Translations under genes and position numbers: made by a program
NCBI GenBank assembly: GCA_002689465.1
Contig: NZGJ01000019.1
Span: forward strand, 15,025 to 71,137
DNA from: Rhodospirillaceae bacterium
Lineage (GTDB): Bacteria; Pseudomonadota; Alphaproteobacteria; MPNO01; UBA830
Direction of reading: 5' to 3'
DNA: 56,113 bases
Part shown: piece by piece, positions 9,214 to 19,055 of the stretch
How positions within the stretch are numbered: position 1 is the first letter of the stretch
Layout of the letters: each line of letters opens with the position of its first letter
The notes under the pieces: model-generated
Databases searched by the model: none
Told to the model about the DNA's origin: nothing
The model's input: only the letters and a program-made list of their open reading frames with translations

Positions 9214-11001
9214 TTAATCCACCATTGGAATTGCCGTCGTAAGGCCGCCAAATAACCTTAAAAGATCGGCGGTTTCCGGTACGACCGCATCCGCCGACCA
9301 GGCAAAGAATACTGCAGCCCTGGCGTCCCCATTCTCCACGGCGGGACTGACATCAAAGCGATGGGCTTTCTGCTCCACACCGAAACGGTACCAGTGTAAC
9401 GAATCGACCGGGGACGAAAGGGTCCCCGCCAGAGCCTGTACCGCGAGGTTCGTGCCTCCCTGCCGGAACATGGCGCCGTCAACCCGCTCCCAGTCCGAGG
9501 GAAGAAGGAACCGTGTCTCCGCCTTTAGCATCCTGCCGCGCCAAAGATCAGCGATCAGCAGGCCCTTTCCCGGCCACAAGCAAACAGCTCGGCGCACATC
9601 AACACCAAGATGGCCGTAGCCGCTCTGCCAGCCAGCAGCGAATAAAGCGCCGGTCGGGGGGGCGAAATCAAGCTCGCCGGCATGTCCGCGCCGCCCGACC
9701 CGAAACGATCGCCAGAATTCTATGGGCTCTGCCCCGATCAGGCGCGGACCGTTATGTGCAGCAGCAGAACGCGATGAATTCCGGTCAATACCGGCGGTAT
9801 AAGTTGGCACGCCAGTATCTACGAGGAACCGCATCCCGTTCGCTGTTGCTTCGACCGAGAGGAAATCCGCATGGGCATGCCCGGGGTTACTGTCAGGCCC
9901 ACAACGACCACAATCGAACACAACCGAATCCCCACCCGCGCCGAGCCGAACATACCCGGTGTCGGTAAGCCTTGTGATACGCGCTGTCGTTGTCGTGTCA
10001 ACCACGCTATCGGCGCGCGGTGCCTCGCCTATCCAAGAATCGTTCATCAGCGCAATTTCGCCATCGGCCAGCGTCATGACCTGCAGGGCCGCTGACATGC
10101 GGACCAACGTCTCATTAAGAAACGGCTGCCACGCATGTTGAAAAATGCCGCTTGCCACTAGGACCCTCACATCCACTATCGACAGGACATGATACATCGG
10201 ACAACGCTCGGCCTGACCGCCGTCAACAAGCACGTTTTGGCAGATAGACCTCAGCACAGCAGTTTCTAGCAGGCTAAGGGAGGGTGGCAGTGAGGCGCAC
10301 ATCCCGGCATAAGCCGTCAGCGCCACATAGTTCTTCATCAGGTGATTGAACTGAAGATCACGTTCGAGATTGGCACGAATGTACGCGGCACAGAACCTCG
10401 CATGTTCCAAAAGCACGGCCTCGGCTGCGGAGTCACGTTGACCGCCCGCCTTGTGGTAAAGCGCAAGACCGGAAAGTAGGTTGATCAGCCTGTGGCTGGC
10501 GGTATAAGAATTCCACACATCGCGAAAGACGCCTGGGATTGACCAGGCGTTCTGCGTTTCCAGCGAATCCACAAGCGCACGTATCGCAGCCAAATCCTGC
10601 ACCCGGCCCTGTGCCAACAGCGGTACCGCATATCCCATATAGGCAAGGTTCATCCGGCGCAGCGGGTTGTTGCCTTCATGAAAGTCGCCCCGCCAAGAAA
10701 CATCCTCCACGCTACCAAAATCGTAAGCGCGGTTAAGAAGTGAGAATTTTCCCTCTGGGACACCCGCATAGCTCTCACCATGCACAGCGGCTTGAAGCTG
10801 CAAAACGATTTCTGCAATCGCGACCGCCTGGCCCGCGGTTGGATCTGCAAGCGGCAATTTACCGGCGGCGCGTTCAATTCGCCGGCGGCAGAAGTCAGAA
10901 TGATAACGCATCACTAGGCGTTGTCCCTGGCAGATAAACCGGAACATCCACTGCTCCAAGGTCAGGTGACGTACTGTGCGCCAGAGGCGACCTAGAGACA
11001 T
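9214..11001 (-). CDS. heparinase II/III-family protein
   Basis: The 595-residue product has the alpha-helical toroid front expected of the family (about residues 100-330, including FNHLMKNYVALTAYAGM and CPMYHVLSIVDV) and a beta-sandwich back. The family's conserved stretch is seen as GHAHADFLSVEATANG with the preceding NPG. Family members are polysaccharide lyases cleaving uronic-acid-containing chains. In Gram-negative capsule or exopolysaccharide loci they occur as cytoplasmic or periplasmic proteins of unproven role; no signal peptide is obvious here. It lies 30 bases behind the bi-domain oxidoreductase gene, probably in one transcript, a pairing seen in other surface-polysaccharide loci. 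Confidence 0.88.
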   Translation of the reverse strand: MSLGRLWRTVRHLTLEQWMFRFICQGQRLVMRYHSDFCRRRIERAAGKLPLADPTAGQAVAIAEIVLQLQAAVHGESYAGVPEGKFSLLNRAYDFGSVEDVSWRGDFHEGNNPLRRMNLAYMGYAVPLLAQGRVQDLAAIRALVDSLETQNAWSIPGVFRDVWNSYTASHRLINLLSGLALYHKAGGQRDSAAEAVLLEHARFCAAYIRANLERDLQFNHLMKNYVALTAYAGMCASLPPSLSLLETAVLRSICQNVLVDGGQAERCPMYHVLSIVDVRVLVASGIFQHAWQPFLNETLVRMSAALQVMTLADGEIALMNDSWIGEAPRADSVVDTTTTARITRLTDTGYVRLGAGGDSVVFDCGRCGPDSNPGHAHADFLSVEATANGMRFLVDTGVPTYTAGIDRNSSRSAAAHNGPRLIGAEPIEFWRSFRVGRRGHAGELDFAPPTGALFAAGWQSGYGHLGVDVRRAVCLWPGKGLLIADLWRGRMLKAETRFLLPSDWERVDGAMFRQGGTNLAVQALAGTLSSPVDSLHWYRFGVEQKAHRFDVSPAVENGDARAAVFFAWSADAVVPETADLLRLFGGLTTAIPMVD

Positions 11002-11031
11002 ATCAACTTGCGGACCTGATCGGGACGAACA

Positions 11032-13200
11032 TCACAGATCCACCCGCGCGCCCCGCTGCAAGGACTCAAGCACGGCGATGGTCGCAAAACTCGACTGGAC
11101 AAGCTCCGCCTCACTAGCCGGTGCTAGACCGCCCGATGCCACGGCCTCGACAAAGGCCGTCAGTTCGGCAGCATGGCCTTTATCCTGTTCTATTGAACGA
11201 CCGACCTTGGATTGTTTTCCCCCCGCCGTAACCGTCAGAGCCCGGAAATCATCGATATTGATAACGGTGCCGCCGGCAAACGCCTCGATTAGCTCTTTCG
11301 AATAGGCGTTATCGCCCAGCGCCGTATAGGCAATTGTCGCAAGGCTGCCATCGGCGAAGTTGAGCGAAACAGTCAGATCGTCGCACGCGCCCCGAGACAC
11401 CTGTGCTGCTGCTGCTTGAACGGTCTTGATATCATCACCGACCAAGAAACGGGCGAGATCGACGAAATGGCAGACCTCACCAAGGATACGCCCGTTGCCT
11501 TCTTCGGCAGTGTTCTGCCAGCTGTCCTCCGGCAACTGACCGGCATTCGCCCGCAGCAGCACGTATTTACTGCCCCCCGCCGCCGCGAGCCGATCGCGCG
11601 CCTGCACTGCAAGCGGCGCGAAACGGCGGTTAAAACCCACCTGCAGAAAAGCGTCTGACTGCAACCGGGCACGTATGACCGTATTCAGCTCTTGGCGGTC
11701 CAGCGCTAGCGGTTTTTCAACCAAGACGTTCTTGCCGGCAGCAAGCGCCCGGGCCGTCAACGACGCATGGTTCGCATGTGGCGTCGCAATCAGAACGGCA
11801 TTGATATTGGGATTTTCGAAAATCGCGGATTCGTCTGTGTCCGAATAGGCAAAGCCGAAACTGCTGGCCGAATGATCAGCGGAAATACCGCGCTGGGTTA
11901 CCAGGGTGTGCAATTCGACCGCGTCGATCTTTTTCAACCGCGGCAGCAGCACCGTCCGCGCGAAATTACCAGCACCGATAACACCGAGGATACATTTCCC
12001 CGATGAGGACCCTCCCCTCGAAACAGAGATCGGTGTGCGAAGTTTTGGTGATTTTTCCTTCGGGATCGTATCGTATTCAAGGATTACCCCAAGATGGGGC
12101 TCGTTGTTGTTCAACACCAAGTCATAGGCTTTCTCGGCATCGACGAACGGAATTTTATGAGTGATCAACTGTTCGACCTGTAAACGATGATCACGCCGGC
12201 GGGACATCAACCGCACGGATTCTTCAAGATTGCGGGTCTCAGTCCAGCGCACGAAACCGACCGGGTATTTGACGTGACGGCTCTCGTAATCGGGATCGTA
12301 GCGGCCCGGCCCATAGGACCGCGAAACCACCACCGACAGTTCTTTTTTCATGAACAATCGATAATCAAATTCAGTACCCGTGATACCTATCAGGCTGATC
12401 GTCGCCTTGTCGCGGGCGATGGTTGCCGCGGTATCAAATGGCTCGCTGGACTCGGTCGCAGCCGCGATAACAACACCATCACAGCCCCTTCCGCTGGATA
12501 AGTCCATAATCGCGGCGGTGGGGTCACCCTGCGATAGGTCGCAAACCAGTTCAGCCCCGCTATCGGCCGCAAGTTTCAGGCGTTCGGCATTATAGTCGAG
12601 CACGATTACCCGGCAGCCCGCCAAATCGAGAAACTGGGCCGCGAGCTGACCGACAAGCCCGGCTCCGATAACAGCCACGACATCACCGAGTTGGGCCTCA
12701 ACCAGACGCGCGCCGTTCATGGCAATTGCCCCAAGGGTACCGAAACAGGCCTCCTCATCATTCACGTCATCAGGGACGGGCGCACAGAGATTTTCCGGCA
12801 CCGCGCTCAGTTCCGAATGATTGGCGAGTCCAGCCCCGGCGACCGCAACGCGCTCACCATTGCGGAATTTTCCTTCAAGTCCGGCGCCCACTTCGACCAC
12901 CTCGCCTACTGCAGAATAGCCTAGCGGCAAAGGCTCATCGAGCCGCGCCATGACCGCGCGCATAGTTGCACCAATACCATCACGCTTCGCCTTGTCGAGC
13001 ACCTTCCGCACCAGATCAGGTCGCGCTCGGGCCTTGGCCGCGAGGCTCTTTTTCGCAAAGTTGACGACCAGACGCTCAGTCCCCGCAGAGATCAGCGAGG
13101 CGCGGGTGCGGATTAGAAGGTGGCCTGGCCTGACCCTCGCATCAGGCACTTCTTTCAGCGCCAGCTGACCTGATCGGGCGCTTTGAACGACCTGTTTCAT
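11032..13200 (-). CDS. bi-domain oxidoreductase (zinc-type alcohol dehydrogenase + Gfo/Idh/MocA)
   Basis: The 722-residue protein is a fusion. Residues 1 to about 360 resemble medium-chain dehydrogenases: an N-terminal substrate domain with the PLGYSAVGEVVEVG segment, then a Rossmann fold with VAVIGAGLVGQLAAQFL. From about residue 395 a second Rossmann domain of the Gfo/Idh/MocA type starts at CILGVIGAGNFARTVLLP, with VLVEKPLALDRQEL as the conserved EKP motif. It probably oxidises and reduces a nucleotide sugar or sugar intermediate during polysaccharide synthesis; the real substrate of this fusion is not established. It leads the two-gene unit with the heparinase-like gene. Confidence 0.88.
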   Translation of the reverse strand: MKQVVQSARSGQLALKEVPDARVRPGHLLIRTRASLISAGTERLVVNFAKKSLAAKARARPDLVRKVLDKAKRDGIGATMRAVMARLDEPLPLGYSAVGEVVEVGAGLEGKFRNGERVAVAGAGLANHSELSAVPENLCAPVPDDVNDEEACFGTLGAIAMNGARLVEAQLGDVVAVIGAGLVGQLAAQFLDLAGCRVIVLDYNAERLKLAADSGAELVCDLSQGDPTAAIMDLSSGRGCDGVVIAAATESSEPFDTAATIARDKATISLIGITGTEFDYRLFMKKELSVVVSRSYGPGRYDPDYESRHVKYPVGFVRWTETRNLEESVRLMSRRRDHRLQVEQLITHKIPFVDAEKAYDLVLNNNEPHLGVILEYDTIPKEKSPKLRTPISVSRGGSSSGKCILGVIGAGNFARTVLLPRLKKIDAVELHTLVTQRGISADHSASSFGFAYSDTDESAIFENPNINAVLIATPHANHASLTARALAAGKNVLVEKPLALDRQELNTVIRARLQSDAFLQVGFNRRFAPLAVQARDRLAAAGGSKYVLLRANAGQLPEDSWQNTAEEGNGRILGEVCHFVDLARFLVGDDIKTVQAAAAQVSRGACDDLTVSLNFADGSLATIAYTALGDNAYSKELIEAFAGGTVINIDDFRALTVTAGGKQSKVGRSIEQDKGHAAELTAFVEAVASGGLAPASEAELVQSSFATIAVLESLQRGARVDL

Positions 13201-13339
13201 TTATGCAACCACATCTTTCGGATTTCCACGCAATCTTTGCTGCTACTCGAGGCGGGCGCAACTATTGTCGCACATAGATGGTTTGTTTCGGATTAGTTCT
13301 GAGAGGGATGATGTCAGTTTGAAATTCATAAGCTTGACC

Positions 13340-15247
13340 TCATGGACTCGCAGTCTCTGCATTATCTAGCGCCCGGCACCATAACTCCATCGCCATCATC
13401 GGGAAAAGTGTGAAAGCAGCATCAACGCGCTGAGCGTAAAAGTCGTCTTTGAGATCGGCCACTGCATCGGCATCGAATAGGCCGCGGGATGATACAGCCG
13501 CTGGGGAGGTCAGCTCTTCCATCATGTCCCGCGCAGGGCCCTGCAGCCAACTACGAACCGGCACACCAAAACCCTGCTTTGGGCGGGTCAGGATCTCAGC
13601 CGGCAGACGGTCGTGTTGAGACGCACGCAAGATAAGTTTGGTATCGCGCAAGCTAATTTTGGCCGAAAGTGGTAATTGCATGGCGTAGGCCACAAGTCTC
13701 TGATCTATCAGCGGGACACGTACCTCGACCCCCGCCTCCATCGCCATCTTGTCTGTGTAGTTCAGATTATGATCGGGCATGAACCCGTTGAGTTCGAGAT
13801 CAAGTAACCGTTCGACCGGATGATGCCCCCTCGTGCGATCAAGCGACATACGCAGTCCTTCGGCAATGCCGTCTGGGGGCATGGCGTCGCGCAAAGCGGG
13901 CGCCAGCAGCAGACGACGTCGATCTGTGCTAACTTCAGAATAACTCATCGCGTTGGCGAGCATCGCATCCTCGGGCATCGACAACAACGCGCCGATCCGT
14001 TTCAGGCGACGGCCGACAATGCTGGCCGGCGAAAACATCCCCAACACCATCGCACTAAACCCCCGCAGGCCGGGTATCCTGTTTGCTTTTGACCAGATCA
14101 GCCCTGCCGTGTGGCGGCCATACCCGGTAAACAGGTCGTCTCCACCAACACCCGACAATAATACCTTTATACCGTTCTCGCGTGCTGCACGGGCGAGTAG
14201 TAATGTCTGTATCCCAGCGAAGTCCGCCGTTGGTTCGTCGAGTTGCCAGACCATATCGGGCAGGGCGGCAATCAGGTCGGCATCAGTCGCAACCTCAATC
14301 AGCTTCACGCCAAGATGCTGCGCGACGGCCCGCGCATGGTTCTGATCATCGCCGAAATTATCGGTTCCAGAATCAGGTTTAGTGACCGCAGCACAGAAGG
14401 TTGTGATTTTCGACGGGTCAGTGGCGCGGCACATGGCGGCAACAATGGCACTCGAGTCGACCCCACCAGACAGTAACGCGCCAACTTCGACATCGGCGAC
14501 CATCTGATCCGCCACGACCTGATCGATCATATCACGCAGCGCGGCGGCATCATTTGGCGTCGGGGCGGCAGAGGCGTCAAATTTCGGCGTACTGTAATAG
14601 CTTGAACGGGTCACCGAACCACCGGCCGAAACGGTTAGCGTGGAGCCGGGCCGCAGTTTTTTGACGGCTCGGATCATTGTGTTCTCACCTGCCGTCCATA
14701 TAAAACCGAGATGATCCCCGACAGCCGTCGCATCGATATCCCGCGGAACATCGGGGCAAAGCGTCAACGATTTTAGATCCGAAGCGAATAAAAAACCCTG
14801 CGGCAACGTGGCATAGTAAAGCGGTTTTACGCCCATATGATCGCGGGCAATCGACAGCACGCGGTGATGTCGATCCCAAATGGCGAAAGCAAAAATACCA
14901 TTCAGCCGGTCGACACAATCGAGCCCATCGCGCGCAAAAAGGGAGAGTAGAACCTCTGTGTCCGATCCGGTACGGAACTTTATCCCGGACTGTTGGAGTT
15001 CAAGTTGGAGATCGCGGAAGTTATAGATCTCCCCGTTGTAGGTAATAACATACCGATCATCGGCGCTGTGCATTGGCTGCGCCGCGGCATCCGAGAGGTC
15101 GATTATCGACAACCGCCGATGGCCGAGCGCCACGCCATCTTCAGACCATAGACCACTTCCATCGGGCCCACGATGGGCGAGCGCCGTCGTTATCGCACCA
15201 GCCAGCGCCGGGGCCCAAGAACCAACGAAACCCGCTATGCCGCACAT
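13340..15247 (-). CDS. asnB: asparagine synthase (glutamine-hydrolysing)-type amidotransferase, copy 1
   Basis: The reading frame extends upstream, but the true start is the ATG at 15247, because class II glutamine amidotransferases need Cys2 exposed after Met removal (MCGIAGFVGSW). That gives 635 residues. The glutaminase domain shows RGPDGSGLWS, HRRLSIIDLSD and TYNGEIYNF. The synthetase domain has the canonical ATP-pyrophosphatase loop LLSGGVDSSAIV and later KQGFGVPVRSWL. The family makes asparagine from aspartate, but copies inside polysaccharide loci often amidate sugar uronates or similar carboxylates. The start overlaps the end of the orphan gene at 15235-15693 by 13 bases, which suggests coupled translation. 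Confidence 0.93.
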   Translation of the reverse strand: MCGIAGFVGSWAPALAGAITTALAHRGPDGSGLWSEDGVALGHRRLSIIDLSDAAAQPMHSADDRYVITYNGEIYNFRDLQLELQQSGIKFRTGSDTEVLLSLFARDGLDCVDRLNGIFAFAIWDRHHRVLSIARDHMGVKPLYYATLPQGFLFASDLKSLTLCPDVPRDIDATAVGDHLGFIWTAGENTMIRAVKKLRPGSTLTVSAGGSVTRSSYYSTPKFDASAAPTPNDAAALRDMIDQVVADQMVADVEVGALLSGGVDSSAIVAAMCRATDPSKITTFCAAVTKPDSGTDNFGDDQNHARAVAQHLGVKLIEVATDADLIAALPDMVWQLDEPTADFAGIQTLLLARAARENGIKVLLSGVGGDDLFTGYGRHTAGLIWSKANRIPGLRGFSAMVLGMFSPASIVGRRLKRIGALLSMPEDAMLANAMSYSEVSTDRRRLLLAPALRDAMPPDGIAEGLRMSLDRTRGHHPVERLLDLELNGFMPDHNLNYTDKMAMEAGVEVRVPLIDQRLVAYAMQLPLSAKISLRDTKLILRASQHDRLPAEILTRPKQGFGVPVRSWLQGPARDMMEELTSPAAVSSRGLFDADAVADLKDDFYAQRVDAAFTLFPMMAMELWCRALDNAETASP

Positions 15248-15693
15248 TTCAACAGTCCTACTACGTTGCCAGCTGGAGATACCGGCTCTCCAAGTCGCAA
15301 CTTGTCTTCTATCGTAAAATGCCGGCCGGCGACCCGTTCGAATACTTGGTTCTGATACAACCCTTGCTCGATTAACTTGCCCGTTTGCCGGTACATAAAA
15401 ATATAGGGCATATCGGCGCGATACGCCACCACGGCCATAACCCGGCTGGTGTACATGTACGGTAAAGGCCAGTGCATCAGGCTGAACATGCCTACATCCA
15501 CCCACAATTCTGGCTTGAGCGAAGAACGGGTCTCCCAGAAACGCAGCCTGTAGACGGCGAGGTATTTTACCACCACACGGGTAAGACCCATCAGGACCCC
15601 CGATCGAACATCGAGATTATCGGGATCCTTCACTCTCAACTGATAGATCGCAAGGTCATGGCGACACTGTGGCATTTCACGGAACACTCCCAC
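15235..15693 (-). CDS. hypothetical protein, 152 aa, overlapping asnB copy 1
   Basis: The frame encodes 152 residues starting MGVFREMPQCRHDLAIYQL and ending at a TAG 13 bases inside the asparagine-synthase gene that follows. Direction, codon composition like its neighbours, and the start-stop overlap argue that it is real and translated together with asnB. There is no signal peptide; a moderately hydrophobic middle contains many Tyr, Met and Trp residues (LMHWPLPYMYTSRVMAVVAY). I recognise no family. It is too short and lacks the Cys-His-Asp pattern to be a transglutaminase-like protease. Its position makes it a candidate accessory factor for surface-polysaccharide amidation. Confidence 0.5.
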   Translation of the reverse strand: MGVFREMPQCRHDLAIYQLRVKDPDNLDVRSGVLMGLTRVVVKYLAVYRLRFWETRSSLKPELWVDVGMFSLMHWPLPYMYTSRVMAVVAYRADMPYIFMYRQTGKLIEQGLYQNQVFERVAGRHFTIEDKLRLGEPVSPAGNVVGLLKCAA

Positions 15694-15924
15694 ACCGGCC
15701 TGTGACTGACCCTCTCCCTGAAGTAAGGGTTTCGCAAGTGCATTTTAAATTCGCATGTATATGCGGACGACGTTGGATCCATAAATTGTGTATGGTAGTG
15801 GTCCGACGCCGCGTCAACCTATTGCCGTGGCGGCCCACGGCACAGGCATCAGTATCTTGCATAACATCTTCCTAATTTTCGGAATACCGAAACCGCTCCA
15901 TTCTCACCAAATAGGCCGCGCCTT

Positions 15925-17709
15925 ATGTGCGGTATAGCCGGCATTTTTGCCTACGACAGCAGCGCGCCGCCGGTCGACCGGGACGCCCTTTTGCGGATGA
16001 GCAACTCTATGATTTCACGGGGCCCGGATGGCGAAGGAAATTGGGTCTCAGAAAATTTACGCACTGGGTTTGCGCACCGGCGTCTGTCGATTATCGACCT
16101 TTCTGATAGCGGCGCGCAGCCCATGCAGATGGATGGTGGCCGTCTGATGATTACCTACAATGGCGAAATATATAACTTCCGTGAGCTGCGCGCAGAGCTG
16201 GAACAGCAGGGCCGTCGATTTAGGTCAGAATCGGATACCGAGGTCTTATTGCATCTGTATGACAGGGATGGCGCCGCCATGGTCGAACGACTACGCGGGA
16301 TGTTCGCTTTTGCGATCCATGACTGCAAGAAACAGGCCGTTTTTCTCGCGCGTGACGGGTTCGGAATCAAACCTCTTTATTATGCAAATGATGGCCGGAC
16401 CCTACGTTTTGCATCGCAAGTTAAAGCTCTGCTTGCGGGCGGTGATATAGATACCGCACCATCCGCAGCGGGTCTCGCGGGTATTTATGTCTGGGGGTCG
16501 GTGCCGGAGCCGTGGACGTTGTTCGACAATATCCGCAGCCTGCCGGCAGGCAGTACGATGTGGGTTGACGCGACAGGTGCTGGCGAACCGGTTAAGTTTT
16601 TCGACGTTACACATGAGCTTGAACGAGCCTCAGAAACGCCTGAGCAATGGTCATGGGAAAACCTCCGCAATGCTTTGCTCGATACGCTGCAGCATCATCT
16701 CGTGGCCGATGTGCCCGTCGGCGCATTTCTATCTGCCGGCCTCGATTCGGCAACCATCGTCGCCCTTGCCGCCGAACTGCAACCCAACGCCCTCCGATCG
16801 GTGACGCTCGCCTTTGAAGAATTCGACAATACCGAGTTCGACGAGGCCGCTCTCGCGGAAAAAATCGCCTCGCATTATGACACTTCACACCGCACAGAAC
16901 GCCTGAAAGGCGCCGACTTTCATGCCGAATATCGGCGACTGTGCAGCGCCATGGACCAGCCGACTATCGACGGGGTGAATACTTATTTTGTTAGCAAAGT
17001 CGCAGCTGAAACCGGATTGAAGGTCGCCATGTCTGGGCTGGGAGGCGACGAAATGTTCGGCGGATATCCCAGTTTTCGACAGATTCCGCAACTCGCAGAG
17101 ACCCTCGGGAAAATTCCTGGAATGCGCTGTGCCGGGCAGCTATTCCGCAAAATCTTTGGGCCCACCATTAGTGCGGTAAAATCTCCCAAATACGCGGGTT
17201 TATTCGAATATGGCACCACCTACGCAGACGTGTATCTCTTGCGACGTGCGCTGTTTATGCCATGGGAGTTGCCGAACCTGATGGGCAGCACCATGGCTCG
17301 GGATGGTTGGGAGGAGCTTGAAGAAATCACCGGCAGACGACAGCAAGTCGATAGCCTGCATACACCGCGCACAAAAGTCTCCGCCCTCGAGGCAACATGG
17401 TATATGCGCCACCAGTTACTGCGCGATTCGGACTGGGCGGGGATGGCGCATTCGCTCGAAATCCGCGTCCCGCTGGTCGATACGGTCTTGTTCCGCCGGA
17501 TTGCGCCAATGTTGGTTTCGAAAACACCGCCGGGTAAGCGCGATATGGCGGCAAGTCCAACAAAACCATTGCCTGACACGGTACTGAACCGGTCGAAGAC
17601 TGGTTTCGCAGTGCCAATGCCTGATTGGTTGCTCAAGAACGATCCGGCCGCATTGAAGCAGGGCTATCGAGGGTGGCTACGCAAGATTATCGAAGACTGT
17701 TACGCCTGA
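15925..17709 (+). CDS. asnB: asparagine synthase (glutamine-hydrolysing)-type amidotransferase, copy 2
   Basis: The 594-residue product starts MCGIAGIFAYD, so Cys2 is the glutaminase nucleophile; RGPDGEGNWVS and TYNGEIYNFRELRAELE follow. In the synthetase domain the pyrophosphate loop reads FLSAGLDSATIVAL, with Ala in place of the first Gly of the usual S-G-G-x-D-S; the Ser and Asp that contact ATP remain. Later segments AMSGLGGDEMFGGYPSF and LEIRVPLVDTVLF are typical. It diverges from the other asparagine-synthase gene across a 231-base spacer and shows clear sequence differences from it, so the two probably amidate different acceptors. In this region a sugar-linked carboxylate is as likely an acceptor as aspartate. 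Confidence 0.92.
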   Translation: MCGIAGIFAYDSSAPPVDRDALLRMSNSMISRGPDGEGNWVSENLRTGFAHRRLSIIDLSDSGAQPMQMDGGRLMITYNGEIYNFRELRAELEQQGRRFRSESDTEVLLHLYDRDGAAMVERLRGMFAFAIHDCKKQAVFLARDGFGIKPLYYANDGRTLRFASQVKALLAGGDIDTAPSAAGLAGIYVWGSVPEPWTLFDNIRSLPAGSTMWVDATGAGEPVKFFDVTHELERASETPEQWSWENLRNALLDTLQHHLVADVPVGAFLSAGLDSATIVALAAELQPNALRSVTLAFEEFDNTEFDEAALAEKIASHYDTSHRTERLKGADFHAEYRRLCSAMDQPTIDGVNTYFVSKVAAETGLKVAMSGLGGDEMFGGYPSFRQIPQLAETLGKIPGMRCAGQLFRKIFGPTISAVKSPKYAGLFEYGTTYADVYLLRRALFMPWELPNLMGSTMARDGWEELEEITGRRQQVDSLHTPRTKVSALEATWYMRHQLLRDSDWAGMAHSLEIRVPLVDTVLFRRIAPMLVSKTPPGKRDMAASPTKPLPDTVLNRSKTGFAVPMPDWLLKNDPAALKQGYRGWLRKIIEDCYA

Positions 17710-18104
17710 CCGATGACCACTACCTCTCAAAAAGATAGCGATCCACGGTCTCGTTAAGCTCGGCAATACGGCGCTCTGGATGCCTATATTTCATAAGCTA
17801 AACCCGGCACGGCCGAAGCCCGAAGACAAGCTCTAACGAACTGCCCCGTGGCCGCCGCCATGCCCTCTCTGCAGGCACTGTTAGTGGCGTCTGTTTTACT
17901 ATCCGATTGACTAGCGAAGCCCCTCGTCACTCTGGATATTAGCCTTAGACTTTCGCGCGCGGGAGTTGGGCCTCTCTGTTAATGCCAATGCAGTCAAACC
18001 CACCCCTATCAATGATCCGCGCCGGACTGGGGATTCACAATCGGCGCATATAGCGACCGTTTGCGGCATTGTGTCAATAAAATGATTTGGTCGACATCAC
18101 ACCT
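17710..18104. other. intergenic region
   Basis: This 395-base spacer separates the convergent asnB copy 2 and the epimerase gene. The only open frame with protein-like text is on the minus strand just below 17800, about 24 codons ending in TVDRYLFER, too short to call. No strong hairpin with a T-run was found. Confidence 0.4.
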
Positions 18105-19055
18105 TTAGCGGTCAGACAGAAGGTTGTCGAAATAGGCAATCGTCTGACGGAGTCCTTGATCAAGCTCGACCTTGGGTTCCCAACCGAGCTTCTCCTGCGC
18201 CAGCGTAATATCGGGGCGCCGGCGCGCCGGATCATCCTGAGGTAGCCGCTTATTCACGATTTTGCTTTTACTTCCTACAAAGTCGATGATCTTTTCCGCC
18301 AATTCTAAGATGGTAAATTCACCGGGGTTACCGATATTCACCGGCCCAACAAAGTCGTCATCCGACGCCATGATTCGCACAAACGCCTCAATTAAGTCAT
18401 CGACATAGCAGAACGACCGGGTCTGAGACCCGTCCCCGTAAAGCGTAATGTCGTCGCCGCTCAGGGCCTGAACGATAAAGTTGGATACGACGCGCCCATC
18501 GTTCGGGTGCATCCGTGGGCCATAGGTATTGAAGATTCGTGCTACTTTAATCCGGACTTGGTGCTGACGCCAGTAGTCAAAGAATAGTGTTTCTGCGCAG
18601 CGCTTGCCTTCGTCATAACAGGCCCGCAACCCGATAGGGTTCGTGTTGCCCCAATATGACTCATGCTGCGGATGGATCTCCGGATCGCCATAGATCTCAC
18701 TGGTTGACGCCTGAAAGACCTTGGCGCGCAAGCGTTTAGCGAGTCCCAGCAAGTTAATCGCGCCGTGCACACTAGTTTTAGTCGTTTGCACAGGGTCATA
18801 TTGATAATGCACCGGAGATGCGGGACATGCCAGATTGTAGATCTCGTCAACTTCGACATATAGCGGGAATGTCACATCATGGCGCATGATCTCGAAACGA
18901 GGATTATCGAGCAAATGCGCGATATTTTCTCTAGTCCCGGTGAAGTAATTGTCGACACAAAGGACATCGGCGCCATCATTCAACAGCCGTTGACAGAGAT
19001 GAGAGCCGATAAACCCGGATCCACCCGTGATCAGCACCTTCTTTGAAATCGACAT
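18105..19055 (-). CDS. uxs: UDP-glucuronate decarboxylase (UDP-xylose synthase)-like epimerase
   Basis: The 316-residue extended short-chain dehydrogenase starts with the NAD loop [17 protein letters not shown]. It has the catalytic Ser-Thr/Ser in [11 protein letters not shown] and Tyr-x3-Lys in YDEGKRCAE, then [21 protein letters not shown]. This combination, with [16 protein letters not shown] near residue 80, is characteristic of UDP-glucuronate decarboxylases, which oxidise, decarboxylate and reduce UDP-glucuronate to UDP-xylose. It would supply pentose for surface polysaccharide or LPS in the cytoplasm. It stands next to the two amidotransferase genes, in keeping with a glycan locus. Close relatives include dTDP-glucose dehydratases, but the PASPVHYQ motif favours this call. 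Confidence 0.9.
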   Translation of the reverse strand: MSISKKVLITGGSGFIGSHLCQRLLNDGADVLCVDNYFTGTRENIAHLLDNPRFEIMRHDVTFPLYVEVDEIYNLACPASPVHYQYDPVQTTKTSVHGAINLLGLAKRLRAKVFQASTSEIYGDPEIHPQHESYWGNTNPIGLRACYDEGKRCAETLFFDYWRQHQVRIKVARIFNTYGPRMHPNDGRVVSNFIVQALSGDDITLYGDGSQTRSFCYVDDLIEAFVRIMASDDDFVGPVNIGNPGEFTILELAEKIIDFVGSKSKIVNKRLPQDDPARRRPDITLAQEKLGWEPKVELDQGLRQTIAYFDNLLSDR

